Assembly: GCF_000981585.1 (NCBI RefSeq)
Contig: NZ_LN831776.1
Location: forward strand, 4,819,187-4,883,186
Source: Paenibacillus riograndensis SBR5
GTDB taxonomy: Bacteria; Bacillota; Bacilli; Paenibacillales; Paenibacillaceae
Reading direction: 5' to 3'
DNA length: 64,000 bases
Numbering within the stretch: position 1 is the first letter of the stretch; each line of letters begins with the position of its first letter. The notes under the pieces are model-generated. The model ran no database searches. It saw only the letters and a list, made by a program, of their open reading frames with translations, and was not told where the DNA came from. Shown here one piece after another: positions 7,345 through 15,850 of the stretch. The position numbers and the translations under genes are program-made.

Positions 7345-10223
7345 TGACCGCTGCCATTGTTGAAAGCAACCTCTGCGCGTGTTGCTGAGGTTCCCAGGTC
7401 AATCGTGTACACAGCATACCCAGGAATTTCAGAATCTTCCATTTTCACGCCAGGGGCGGCTGTCCAGTTGCCACCTTCAGCGCGGTAGTGAATATAGGGA
7501 GTTGCATATCCTTTTTTGTAGTAAATCGTAGCGGTGTTGCCATTGCCTTGCCCAGACGGCAAAGTCTTAACGCTGAGCTCGTTACTTGGATCGGATGTGC
7601 CGCCGGATTGGCCCTTTGCAATCACTTTGTAGGTATACGTTGTTTCTGCAGTCAAGCCTGTATCCTTATAAGTTGTTGTTGCGGACGATCCAACCTTCGC
7701 ATTGTTGCGGTATACGTCGTATCCGGCAATTCCGGAGCTGTCGGTGGACGCATTCCACGTCAATGTTACTGTTTTGTCTGTTTTCACAGAACTAGCTAGG
7801 TTTGTTGGAGCCGTCGGTTTAGTTACGACACGCGGATCTGTATCGGACCACACGCTTCCGTCATACCAGCCTGTTGTTGTTCGGGTGAAGCCAGCCTGGT
7901 TTTGGGCAGGCAATTGTTTGCCAGTAGCATCTTTAAAAATAACCGTAGCTTGTTCAGCCTTGTCGAAGCTGTAGACATACCAGTCTCCGCCAGCGTTTGT
8001 CATAGCCGGAGCTGTAGCCCAGGTTGGGTCATTATCCTTTGGTGCTGTGTCATAGAAGTAGATGGATGGTGCTCCCCATCCGGACGGTTTCTTGAAGTAG
8101 ACTTCCAGCTTGGCGTTGGGATCGCCCTTCGTGAACTCGTACGAAGCAGTCCCTTCGCCATTTTCATTCGTAGCGTACATCTTCAGCGTTTTCGTGTCAT
8201 TAATAGCCATGTCTGCGCCAATCGGGATTGTTGTTCCATTGGTAAATGCAGTCCCGTTAATCGGATCACTGCCATCCAGCGTGTACTTGCCGCTGTCCGC
8301 ATTCTTGATCGACAACGTTACAGTGGTCGTTCCGGTTTTGAATTTACCGCCTGCGGGTGAAGCAGTCAGAACCGGGAACTTCTTATTTACGCCAACATTT
8401 TCAATCAGAATAACACCGTTGGTTCCGGCGGTAAATCTGGCCTTGCCTCCGCTTACAACCACTTCGTTTTTCGTGTAAGCATCGCGGACAGTAGTCCCAT
8501 CCGGGAAGATGCCGGATACATTCACATCCACAGTTCCGGAGGCTCCTGTAGCCACGACTACTTTATCCAGAACATCACCTGTCTCATAGGTGCGTGAGAA
8601 CGTATACGGACCGTCCGCAATTTTCTTATGCGTTCCTGCGCCTACCGCAATGTGATTGTTTCTGAATTGTCCAAGCTTCTGCCAGTGTGACAGAACACTT
8701 TGGTTCATGCTGCTCCAGTTCATCTGTGAACGCGAGCCTTGATCCTGGTCAGAGCCGGTAGGCCCGAACGGTCTTGCTGTTTCATCTCCATAGAAGGTTT
8801 GCACTCCGCCTGGAAGAAGCAGAAGCGCGGTACCTGCCTGAATCAGGTTTCCACGGTTGTACAACCCTTTATCGTGGGAAGAAAGGTAGCTGAGCATATT
8901 GTAGTTAGGCAGATCTCCGTTTAATTCACTTGCATACCGGGAGAAGAGCCCTTCCAGGTCGCTTATATTAGCGCTTTGGAAGGAGAAGTTGATTAAGGAA
9001 TCGAACCCGTTATCGAAATAAGTGCCGGTTCTTCCGAGGCCATGACCCCAAACTTCCCCGGTCATCCAGAAGTTATCTGTCCAATCTGCTCCCGGTTTCG
9101 TCGGGTTGTTCTGTCTCCATTTCGCAAGGGAACTGCTTGCGCTTGTTTTGAGTTCTTTCCATCTATCTGCTTGAACATGCTTCGCAGTATCGATACGGAA
9201 ACCATCAATTCCGAATTCTTCAACCCATGCAGACAGCCATTTGATCATGTAATCCTTAGGGGCGATGTTCAGGTCTTTGCGGTATTGCTTGGCAGCCGGA
9301 ACGATCCAGTTGTCGTAACCGCTTGCTTCTTTGTTGAACTTTGTCTTCAGTACCGGCGGCAAGCCGGTGCCACTAGTGGATTCGGTCTTGATATCCGGCA
9401 GGAACCCTACGCACAGCGTCTGATCGCTGCCGCCGCATTGATCGTAACCTGCAATATTGTTGGCACGAATCCAACTGCTGCCCCACCAGGAAGCCCATGC
9501 ACTGGAATTATTGGTGTTCATAATGTTATTATGCGTGTGCCAGTTCTGGCCTTGGCCTTTATCCGGAATCCAGCTGCCGGCGAGTCCGCCGCGGTCACCG
9601 TATCCGTATTCCGCCATATCTACAAGTGTCGGATAAGCGACATGGTTCATAACCACGTCAAGGACAACACGAATTCCTTTGGCATGAGCAAGATCAACGA
9701 ACTCGCGCATTTCAGCAATGGTACCCATGCTCTTATCCATTGCAGTGAAATCAAGTGCATAATAGCCATGGTAGCCATAGTGAGCAAAGTCACCATCTTT
9801 ACCGCCTACCCAGCCGTGCATTTGTTCCCAAGGAGCTGTGATCCAAATTGCATTTGTACCCAAGTCTGTGAAATAGCCTTCCTCCAGCTTCTGTGTCAAA
9901 CCTTTAATATCTCCGCCGTGGAATGTACCCACATTCGAGCCCCACGCATCTGTCTTAGGTCTGCCATAAGCGCCGTCATTGCTGGTATTACCGTTGTTGA
10001 AACGGTCTGTCATGACGAAGTAAACGTTTGCATTATCCCAGCTGAATGGGCTTGCTTCTTGCTGCTGTCCGCCGCTGCTGGTTGCTGCAGGTGCTGCTGT
10101 GTCCGTTGCTGTGGGGGGTACTGTGGCTGCTGTTGCTTGTCCCGCTGGCAATACTGCAACGCTCCATAGCATTGAGCAGAGCAGCATTATGCTTAGTAAA
10201 ACTTTGCAACTTTTTTTTACCAT
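7275..10223 (-). CDS. Secreted GH13 alpha-amylase (MalS-like), truncated by frameshift
   Basis: The ATG at 10223 has a perfect AGGAGG site and opens a signal peptide (VKKSCKVLL then a hydrophobic core, cleaved near AGQATAA). The GH13 barrel spans about residues 60-600. From this start the nucleophile is D345 (GFRIDTAKH), the acid/base E390 (GEVWG) and the third acid D451 (SSHD). The spacing and the segment WHTHNN resemble E. coli MalS. After it come a chitobiase-C-like domain (about 615-700), a CBM26-like module (about 705-800), an Fn3 domain (about 805-890) and the start of a CBM25-like module. The frame is then lost near 7341 and ends in unrelated residues. The catalytic part is complete and may still be active on extracellular starch. 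Confidence 0.85.
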   Translation of the reverse strand: MVKKSCKVLLSIMLLCSMLWSVAVLPAGQATAATVPPTATDTAAPAATSSGGQQQEASPFSWDNANVYFVMTDRFNNGNTSNDGAYGRPKTDAWGSNVGTFHGGDIKGLTQKLEEGYFTDLGTNAIWITAPWEQMHGWVGGKDGDFAHYGYHGYYALDFTAMDKSMGTIAEMREFVDLAHAKGIRVVLDVVMNHVAYPTLVDMAEYGYGDRGGLAGSWIPDKGQGQNWHTHNNIMNTNNSSAWASWWGSSWIRANNIAGYDQCGGSDQTLCVGFLPDIKTESTSGTGLPPVLKTKFNKEASGYDNWIVPAAKQYRKDLNIAPKDYMIKWLSAWVEEFGIDGFRIDTAKHVQADRWKELKTSASSSLAKWRQNNPTKPGADWTDNFWMTGEVWGHGLGRTGTYFDNGFDSLINFSFQSANISDLEGLFSRYASELNGDLPNYNMLSYLSSHDKGLYNRGNLIQAGTALLLLPGGVQTFYGDETARPFGPTGSDQDQGSRSQMNWSSMNQSVLSHWQKLGQFRNNHIAVGAGTHKKIADGPYTFSRTYETGDVLDKVVVATGASGTVDVNVSGIFPDGTTVRDAYTKNEVVVSGGKARFTAGTNGVILIENVGVNKKFPVLTASPAGGKFKTGTTTVTLSIKNADSGKYTLDGSDPINGTAFTNGTTIPIGADMAINDTKTLKMYATNENGEGTASYEFTKGDPNAKLEVYFKKPSGWGAPSIYFYDTAPKDNDPTWATAPAMTNAGGDWYVYSFDKAEQATVIFKDATGKQLPAQNQAGFTRTTTGWYDGSVWSDTDPRVVTKPTAPTNLASSVKTDKTVTLTWNASTDSSGIAGYDVYRNNAKVGSSATTTYKDTGLTAETTYTYKVIAKGQSGGTSDPSNELSVKTLPSGQGNGNTATIYYKKGYATPYIHYRAEGGNWTAAPGVKMEDSEIPGYAVYTIDLGTSATRAEVAFNNGSGQWTATIRRTISSAKATIPMIQVK

Positions 10224-10320
10224 TAGCTTTTTTCTCCTCCTGGACCTTTTGGTATGAAACGAGTGGCGTGATCCGAAAACCAGCCGGCGGTATACTACTA
10301 AAAAAGCTGGATTTTTCGGA

Positions 10321-10350
10321 TTGCAATCGTTTGCACTCAAGTCCATATTA
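10321..10350 (-). promoter_or_regulatory. Amylase promoter -10 and overlapping cre / LacI-family operator
   Basis: On the minus strand TAATAT (10350-10345) can serve as the -10 box, with only a weak -35. Directly downstream, 10335-10321 reads on the plus strand TTGCAATCGTTTGCA. This fits the cre consensus WTGNAANCGNWNNCW at every fixed position and is a near-perfect dyad. It sits around the predicted transcription start, the place where CcpA or a MalR-type LacI-family repressor blocks transcription. Carbon catabolite repression of the amylase is therefore likely. Confidence 0.65.
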
Positions 10351-10589
10351 CCAACTTATGTTAAAGTCTAGTTAAAGTAATGAAATATGTTTTTAACGGC
10401 CTTCTGAGAGAAGTCCCCTTCCTCTGCAGGTAGGGGATGAATCTCGGTTAGGCGAAGCCTAAATGCATGTTCTATTGTGTGTGCCCTTGGGCGACAAAAT
10501 CATCCTATCTTTTTCCAATAAGAGGATAGATGTTGGATGTTTGTGTGATATAATAGGAACATATGATCCGATCAAGGTGGTGACCTTTC

Positions 10590-11678
10590 GTGCAAATCAC
10601 TTATCAGTTTCGCCTCTATCCAACTCCCAAACAGGAGCAACTCATGATTCGAACGTTGAGGTTGTGCCAGAAGCTGTACAATCGGGCTAAGGAGCAACGA
10701 GATACCGCCTACACTCAGGAGGGTAAACCCGTCACCTATGCCATGCAGCAGGACGAATTGCCCGCCTTCAAGAAGGAATTCCCCGAATATAAAGCCGTTC
10801 ATTCGCAAGTGCTGCAGGATTGCCTGCGACGGCTGGATGATGCCTATCAGCGATTCTTTCGCGGGGAGGCGGGGTTTCCCCATTACAAGTCGGCCGACCG
10901 ATATCTCTCTTTTACATACCCCCAGCCTGGTGCGGTAGCCAAGACATTGGCCCACGAGGGATCCGTCTATTTGTCCAAAATCGGCTGGGTCCGCATGCAT
11001 GCACACCGTCCATTCGACCGGGCAAACGTGACCCAAATCAATGTAAAACGATATGCAGACGGGTGGATGGCAAATATAGGCGTGAAGCTGGCGGCAGTGG
11101 AAGCAGGCCAGTCGGTGGATGCGGCCGTGGGCATCGACGTAGGGCTGCGCACGTTTGCGGCGCTGTCCGACGAGACGAAAGTGGACAACCCGCGGCATCT
11201 GCGAAGAGCGGAGAAGCGGCTCAGACGCGCCCAGCGGCGGCTATCCCGCAAACAACGCGGTTCCTGCAATCGGCAGAAAGCCAAACGGAAGGTCGCGAAA
11301 ATCCACCAGAAAGTCGCGCGGCAGCGCAACGATTTTTTGCATAAACAATCTTATCGTATCGTCATGAAGCATGATCTGATCGCGGTGGAGCAATTGAAAG
11401 TGAAAAACATGCTCCGAAATCGCCGGCTGTCCAAAAGCATCGCGGATGCCGGATGGCGAAAGTTCATGACGTATCTGTCGTATAAAGCGGAAAGACAGGG
11501 GAAGCGATTCGTACAAGTGCCTGCCCACGGCACATCGCAGACCTGTATATGCGGCGCGGATGTGCCGAAAACGTTGGCTATTCGGCTTCATGAATGCAAA
11601 AGATGCGGATGGGTGCAGGACCGAGACATCGTATCCGCTAAGGTCATTTTGCAGCGGGCTTTGAAAATCAGTGCATGA
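10590..11678 (+). CDS. tnpB: TnpB RNA-guided endonuclease (IS605 OrfB)
   Basis: The 362-residue protein has the N-terminal YQFRLYPTPKQE strand and the RuvC motifs AAVGIDVGLRTFA (first Asp), DLIAVEQLKVKNM (Glu) and VQDRDIVSAKVI (last Asp), so all three catalytic acids are present. A zinc-finger segment with CICG and CKRCG lies between the second and third motifs. It starts with GTG at 10590, with AAGGTGGTGA upstream. TnpB uses an omegaRNA made from the transcript's 3' end to cut DNA next to a short motif. The protein looks intact and active. Confidence 0.9.
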   Translation: MQITYQFRLYPTPKQEQLMIRTLRLCQKLYNRAKEQRDTAYTQEGKPVTYAMQQDELPAFKKEFPEYKAVHSQVLQDCLRRLDDAYQRFFRGEAGFPHYKSADRYLSFTYPQPGAVAKTLAHEGSVYLSKIGWVRMHAHRPFDRANVTQINVKRYADGWMANIGVKLAAVEAGQSVDAAVGIDVGLRTFAALSDETKVDNPRHLRRAEKRLRRAQRRLSRKQRGSCNRQKAKRKVAKIHQKVARQRNDFLHKQSYRIVMKHDLIAVEQLKVKNMLRNRRLSKSIADAGWRKFMTYLSYKAERQGKRFVQVPAHGTSQTCICGADVPKTLAIRLHECKRCGWVQDRDIVSAKVILQRALKISA

Positions 11679-11825
11679 TGGATTGATCGCCGTAGGGAGG
11701 GTTTGCCCCGAACGGGATGCATACTGCATCGAACGCTTGTGGAGATCATGTAAGACCTTTCTACAAAAAGGCAGCGATCGTCGAAACAAGAAGCCCCCGC
11801 CTCTATAGGCGGTGGGAGTATTCAC
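11679..11825 (+). ncRNA. Predicted omegaRNA scaffold / element right end
   Basis: The region between the tnpB stop and TTCAC at 11821-11825 has several stem-loops: GGGATGCATACTGCATCG, GACCTTTCTACAAAAAGG, and the terminal CCGCCTCTATAGGCGG. In TnpB systems the transcript of this end is the guide scaffold and the 16-20 nt immediately downstream are the guide. Here that would start at 11826 (GAAAAGTTATAG). The scaffold probably extends into the tnpB 3' end. The exact 5' end cannot be set from sequence. Confidence 0.5.
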
Positions 11826-11863
11826 GAAAAGTTATAGATTATTCGATATGCGGTGCTTTAAAT

Positions 11864-12586
11864 TCATGCGTCTAAGGATTCCGTCATTAGTGAGACCGAT
11901 CCGTTAAATTTGTAACCGACACCTCTGACAGTATGGATATATAGCGGTTCACTCGGGGTTTTCTCAATTTTTTGCCGCAAGTTATAAATATGAACCATGA
12001 CGGTTCGTATGTCCCCTTGCTTCATGTCATTCCAAATCAGATCATATAAGGTTTCGGTGGGAAATACGCGGTTTGGATTTTTTGCCAGAACAACAAGGAG
12101 TCGGAATTCTTTAGAAGATAAAGAGACTTCCCTGCCATAGGCGATTACTGAGTGGGTAGTAGGATCAATCTGCAGGCCTGGATAGAGTATCAAATGACGC
12201 TGATTAACAGGGAAAGCCCGTTTATACCTGCGGAGGTGTGCTCTGATTCGGGCAAGCAATACTTCAAAGCTGTAGGGTTTGGCAATAAACTCATCTGCCC
12301 CCCGGTTCAAGGCTTCAATCCTGAGATAATCATCGGTTTGATGACTTGTATAAAGCACTGGTTTATCACTGAATTTGCGCAATTCGGTGCATAAGTTCAA
12401 GCCGTCCGCCCCTGGCATTGACAGTTCAAGAATAATTAAATCAGGATCGTGAGAATGAATGAAGCTGACCAATGCTTGTCCGCTGTGAGTATATCCAACA
12501 GCTTCATATCCATGCTCTAGTAAGGATTGAACCAACAACTTGCGAGTTTCAGTATCATCATCAATGATTATGATTTTTTCCCGCAT
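11864..12586 (-). CDS. Orphan OmpR/PhoB-type response regulator with Glu at the phosphoacceptor site
   Basis: The 240-residue protein has a receiver domain (1-120) and a winged-helix DNA-binding domain (about 135-230, ending in TVRGVGYKF). The acidic pocket is IIDDD (residues 8-11). The position that normally holds the phosphorylated Asp is E54 (LIILELSMPG). The switch Thr and the conserved Lys (IAKPYS) are present. Glu at this site often mimics the phosphorylated state, so the protein may be constitutively active. No histidine kinase gene is adjacent. A cre box lies 25 nt upstream of the start. Its position next to the amylase suggests, but does not show, a link to sugar use. Confidence 0.85.
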   Translation of the reverse strand: MREKIIIIDDDTETRKLLVQSLLEHGYEAVGYTHSGQALVSFIHSHDPDLIILELSMPGADGLNLCTELRKFSDKPVLYTSHQTDDYLRIEALNRGADEFIAKPYSFEVLLARIRAHLRRYKRAFPVNQRHLILYPGLQIDPTTHSVIAYGREVSLSSKEFRLLVVLAKNPNRVFPTETLYDLIWNDMKQGDIRTVMVHIYNLRQKIEKTPSEPLYIHTVRGVGYKFNGSVSLMTESLDA

Positions 12587-12610
12587 TCATTTATCTCCTT
12601 TCATTATTTT

Positions 12611-12624
12611 GGAAAGCGCTTTCT
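12611..12624 (-). promoter_or_regulatory. cre-like box upstream of the orphan response regulator
   Basis: GGAAAGCGCTTTCT contains the perfect dyad GAAAGCGCTTTC and matches the cre consensus TGWAARCGYTWNCW at all but the first base. It is 25 nt upstream of the regulator's ATG, so it probably lies in or just after the promoter and would make expression sensitive to CcpA. Confidence 0.6.
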
Positions 12625-12810
12625 AAACAATACCTTATTGTAGATATTAACATTACAAGGTGAACTTTAGAGCGTGCATAAAGTCCTGTTATATACATAC
12701 ATAAATATCATTTCCTGTAGAATAATGCAACTATATAAACCACAATTAAGAATATAATCTGACAAGCCGGCTATCAATTGTTTCCATTGATAACGTTAGC
12801 CTCCAAAAAA

Positions 12811-12854
12811 CAGCGGCAGTCCAGGACTGGTTTTCTCGTCCATGTCTGCCGCTG
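12811..12854 (-). terminator. Terminator of the aldo/keto reductase gene
   Basis: On the minus strand CAGCGGCAG and CTGCCGCTG form a 9-bp stem around a loop that can pair further (GGAC/GTCC), followed by six T. It lies directly after the reductase stop codon. Confidence 0.75.
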
Positions 12855-12860
12855 ATTCTT

Positions 12861-13841
12861 TTATAGAGCACCAACCACCGGATGCGGAACATACGGCTCT
12901 TCCAGCGAAGCGATTTCTTCGGGTGTTAGCGTGATGGACAGCGCGGCTGCCGCATCTTCGAGATGGGAGATTTTGGTAGCACCGATAATGGGAGCGGTCA
13001 CGGGTTCTTTCTGCAATAACCAGGCCAGGGCAACTTGAGCGCGTGGAACACCGCGTTGTTCTGCGATTGCTGCAACCTGTTCTGCAATCAGGCGGTCAGT
13101 CTTTGCCGTGGCATCGTATTTGGATTTTTGGACCTGGTCAGTCTCGGAGCGGTGTGTGGATTCGGACCAGTCCCGCGTCAATCTGCCAGAGGCCAGCGGG
13201 CTATAGGGAATGACAGCGATTTTTTCTTCCTTGCATAGCGGGAGCATTTCCCTCTCCTCTTCACGGTATAAGAGGTTCAAATGATTCTGCATCGATACAA
13301 ACCGGGTCCATCCATGTTTTTCAGCAACATGCAGTGCCTTCAGGAACTGCCATGCGAACATGGCTGAAGCCCCAATATATCTTGCCTTCCCGGCCTTAAC
13401 CACATCATGCAGGGCTTCCATCGTCTCTTCGATCGGCGTATGGTAATCCCAGCGGTGAATCTGGTACAGGTCCACATAATCGGTTCCCAGCCGCTTCAGA
13501 CTTTTATCGATTTCACTCATAATCGCCTTCCGGGAAAGTCCGGCCCCATTGGGGCCTTGATGCATACGAAAATGTACTTTCGTCGCCAGGACAATTTCAT
13601 CCCGATGGGCATAATCCTTCAAAGCCCGGCCCACAATTTCCTCGCTTGTTCCATCTGAATATACGTTCGCCGTGTCAAAAAAATTGATACCCAGTTCAAG
13701 GGCTTGTTTGATAATAATACGACTGCGGTCTTCATCCAATACCCAGGGATGGACCCATCGATCTGCTTCACCAAAGCTCATACAGCCCAGGCACAGCCGG
13801 GAGACATCCAAGCCCGTATTTCCAAGCTTTACAATTTCCAT
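12861..13841 (-). CDS. Aldo/keto reductase
   Basis: This is a 326-residue TIM-barrel oxidoreductase. The catalytic tetrad is visible: D56 and Y61 in FFDTANVYSDG, K88 in VLATKVH, and H129 in LYQIHRWD. The NADPH-binding C-terminal segment has PIIGATKISHLEDAAAA. It resembles the group used for general aldehyde and ketone reduction. The ATG at 13841 is chosen because GTGAGGA lies 8 nt upstream. A GTG at 13856 would overlap that site. The gene is single and ends at a strong terminator. Its upstream region carries the 28-bp motif at 14029-14056. Confidence 0.9.
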   Translation of the reverse strand: MEIVKLGNTGLDVSRLCLGCMSFGEADRWVHPWVLDEDRSRIIIKQALELGINFFDTANVYSDGTSEEIVGRALKDYAHRDEIVLATKVHFRMHQGPNGAGLSRKAIMSEIDKSLKRLGTDYVDLYQIHRWDYHTPIEETMEALHDVVKAGKARYIGASAMFAWQFLKALHVAEKHGWTRFVSMQNHLNLLYREEEREMLPLCKEEKIAVIPYSPLASGRLTRDWSESTHRSETDQVQKSKYDATAKTDRLIAEQVAAIAEQRGVPRAQVALAWLLQKEPVTAPIIGATKISHLEDAAAALSITLTPEEIASLEEPYVPHPVVGAL

Positions 13842-14028
13842 TAGAGTGTTCCTCACTTTCCCGTTGAGTGTTGTCCTTCTTAAATATTAGAATCAAATTC
13901 AATACTGCATATTTTATGGCACTGATTCCTATGCCCTCATATTTGTTCATACACGTATCCTTCATGTGGCTTCAGCTCATTTCCCGTTCCGTCTTTTACA
14001 ACACAATTCATTCATGACCTATAGGTGC

Positions 14029-14056
14029 ATTATACTATGAGATGGAAGAATATTAC
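14029..14056 (-). promoter_or_regulatory. 28-bp promoter-like motif, copy 1 (upstream of aldo/keto reductase)
   Basis: On the minus strand the block ends in TATAAT (14034-14029), usable as a -10 box, preceded by CTTCCATCTCATAG. It agrees with 38644-38671 at 27 of 28 bases, while the flanks differ. No good -35 box is present, so activator dependence is likely. The rest of 13842-14190 holds only this motif and a terminator. Confidence 0.5.
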
Positions 14057-14089
14057 GATTGTTATGAATCTATACAACTAAACAAAAAA

Positions 14090-14112
14090 CTCCTGCCAAA
14101 AATCAGCAGAAG
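14090..14112 (-). terminator. Terminator of the GPH transporter gene
   Basis: On the minus strand CTTCTGC pairs with GCAGGAG (one G-T pair), followed by TTTTTTG. It lies about 80 nt past the transporter stop codon. Confidence 0.45.
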
Positions 14113-14190
14113 CTTCTTGGAATAATTATTCACACTGGCGGGGAGGTGTTAGTGTCCTGACTTGCGTGCGGGTCAAAGCGAAGGATTCGC

Positions 14191-15681
14191 TTATTGATTC
14201 CATATCTTCTCGTATTTATAGCCTGTTAAGTCTTCAACAATCTTTTGGGTTTCTGGATCAACCTGTGATTTGGAACCGTTGAGCTTTAACCGGTCAACCT
14301 CTTTTACCAATACACCGTGGGTTTTCTTGTTCAGCTTGAAGGTCCATGCAAAGATCAGGGCCAGCACGAGCAATGCGCTTGCTCCGAACATCAGGGTATT
14401 GGCAATTACGCTAATGGCTTCCGGTGATTGATACTGCTGGCCTTTGACAAAGCCGCCCTCTTCAAGAACAATTCCGACGATAAAAGTTGCTAATGCCACT
14501 GTCGTTTTCCGCCCAAAGGTCATGACTGCAGCAAACAGGCCTTCACGTCTTTTTTGGGTTACCGCCTCGTCCACGTCCGGAATGAAGGGAAACACGTTCC
14601 ATGGTGTAAACTCCAGTAAGCTTCTTCCCATTTGGTACACAACCGCAAGCACATACATAATGGCTATTTTGGAGGAAGGATCGTATAGATATATCATGTA
14701 AAAGCCTGCCAGACATAAAATCATAGACGAATAGGATACGGTGTATAACCGTGACGGTCCGAATTTGATGATGGCAAAGCCAGCCAAAAGGGTAATCGGC
14801 AAACCGATAATACTCAAAGACAGCAGATCGGCAGCTTGAGAGGAAGAAATACTTAAACAATACACACAGAAAAATACAAATACGGTGTTAAAAATATCTT
14901 TAGCGGTAAAAGAAAGCAGGTAAATCGCCAAATGCTTGCGGAAAGCTCTGATTTTGAAGGTGGATGCATAGTCTTTCAACATATTGCGTAGTGCGAGTAT
15001 CCGGTCAGCAAAAGACTGCCTGGTTTGGCCCTTCTCCAATTCTTCCAGCATCGCAGGCGTTAGTTCTCTTTCCCAAGTTACTTTATAGGTGATAAAGATG
15101 CAAACCGCGAACAGGACGGCAAAGATAAGACCATTCAGAAAATAAGCATAGGAAGTGTCATCCCCAAAATATTTGATGAGACGACCCGGAACAAAGGTGG
15201 CCAGGAAGGTGCCCAGCGCAGAAATAAACATACGGCAGGTGGACAGCTTCGTTCTTTCTGTGAAATCCTTCGTCATTTCAGAAGGCAAGGTTTCCCACGG
15301 AATCAATACAAGCGCGGCAATAATTTCAAACATGAGGTAACAGACCAGATAGAACGCATAACTCATACCGTCAATCCACAGCAACGCGTAAACAATCATT
15401 AAAGGCGATCCGACCAGCAGGAAAAATCTCCGTCGGCCGAATTTCTTGCCTAGCTTCGTTTTATAAAAATGATCAGTGATGCTGCCCATAAACAAGCTGA
15501 TGACTGCATCGACGATTCTCGCGATAGCCACAATAGAAGCCGCTTTCACCGGTGACATTCCCACGAAAGTCGTATAATAGAACATCAGCCATGCCCCAAT
15601 TATGGTAAACGCACCCCCACCCATTAAATCGGTTAAGCCATACCCGATACTAACCGGAATTGTCACTTTCTTTTTTCCCAT
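14191..15681 (-). CDS. GPH-family (MelB-like) cation:sugar symporter
   Basis: The 496-residue membrane protein has about 12 hydrophobic segments. The N-terminal GYGLTDLMGGGAFTI and the loop GSITDHFYKTKLGKKFGRRR match the glycoside-pentoside-hexuronide symporters such as MelB. The C-terminal tail of about 55 residues is charged and cytoplasmic. It should import a sugar or glycoside with sodium or protons. AAGGAG precedes the ATG. It lies downstream of, and on the same strand as, the YesM/YesN operon (170 nt gap), so it may be a target of that regulator. Confidence 0.85.
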   Translation of the reverse strand: MGKKKVTIPVSIGYGLTDLMGGGAFTIIGAWLMFYYTTFVGMSPVKAASIVAIARIVDAVISLFMGSITDHFYKTKLGKKFGRRRFFLLVGSPLMIVYALLWIDGMSYAFYLVCYLMFEIIAALVLIPWETLPSEMTKDFTERTKLSTCRMFISALGTFLATFVPGRLIKYFGDDTSYAYFLNGLIFAVLFAVCIFITYKVTWERELTPAMLEELEKGQTRQSFADRILALRNMLKDYASTFKIRAFRKHLAIYLLSFTAKDIFNTVFVFFCVYCLSISSSQAADLLSLSIIGLPITLLAGFAIIKFGPSRLYTVSYSSMILCLAGFYMIYLYDPSSKIAIMYVLAVVYQMGRSLLEFTPWNVFPFIPDVDEAVTQKRREGLFAAVMTFGRKTTVALATFIVGIVLEEGGFVKGQQYQSPEAISVIANTLMFGASALLVLALIFAWTFKLNKKTHGVLVKEVDRLKLNGSKSQVDPETQKIVEDLTGYKYEKIWNQ

Positions 15682-15850
15682 TTCCTTGCACTCCTTAAGG
15701 TCAACTCAATTTGTTGTGATCGTATTCAACTTCCCCGTCTTGATTATAGCGAAGGGGAATGTACACAATCCCATGCAAACTGTTCGGGATTTTATGATCT
15801 CGGGAGTGAAATGTGGTAAATGTGTGAATTGTTTCACGAATCTTTTTTTA

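Larger units (their letters stand above)
10405..11825 (+). mobile_element. IS200/IS605-family element of IS1341 type (tnpB only)
   Basis: A complete tnpB without tnpA is followed by about 145 bp of non-coding sequence ending in a strong GC hairpin (CCCGCCTCTATAGGCGGTGGG) and TTCAC, the structure of a right end that is also the omegaRNA scaffold. The left end is less certain. A hairpin at about 10417-10440 (TCCCC/GGGGA) near 10405 is a candidate. The element sits between the amylase promoter and the orphan response regulator. It lacks its own transposase and would need TnpA from elsewhere, for example from an intact relative of the broken copy at the window start. Confidence 0.65.

Noticed and set aside
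9042..10169. Plus-strand open frame of 375 codons
   Set aside because: It lies opposite the GH13 catalytic domain, which has all motifs and a strong start. The reverse frame has a Cys- and Ile-rich composition and no ribosome binding site.
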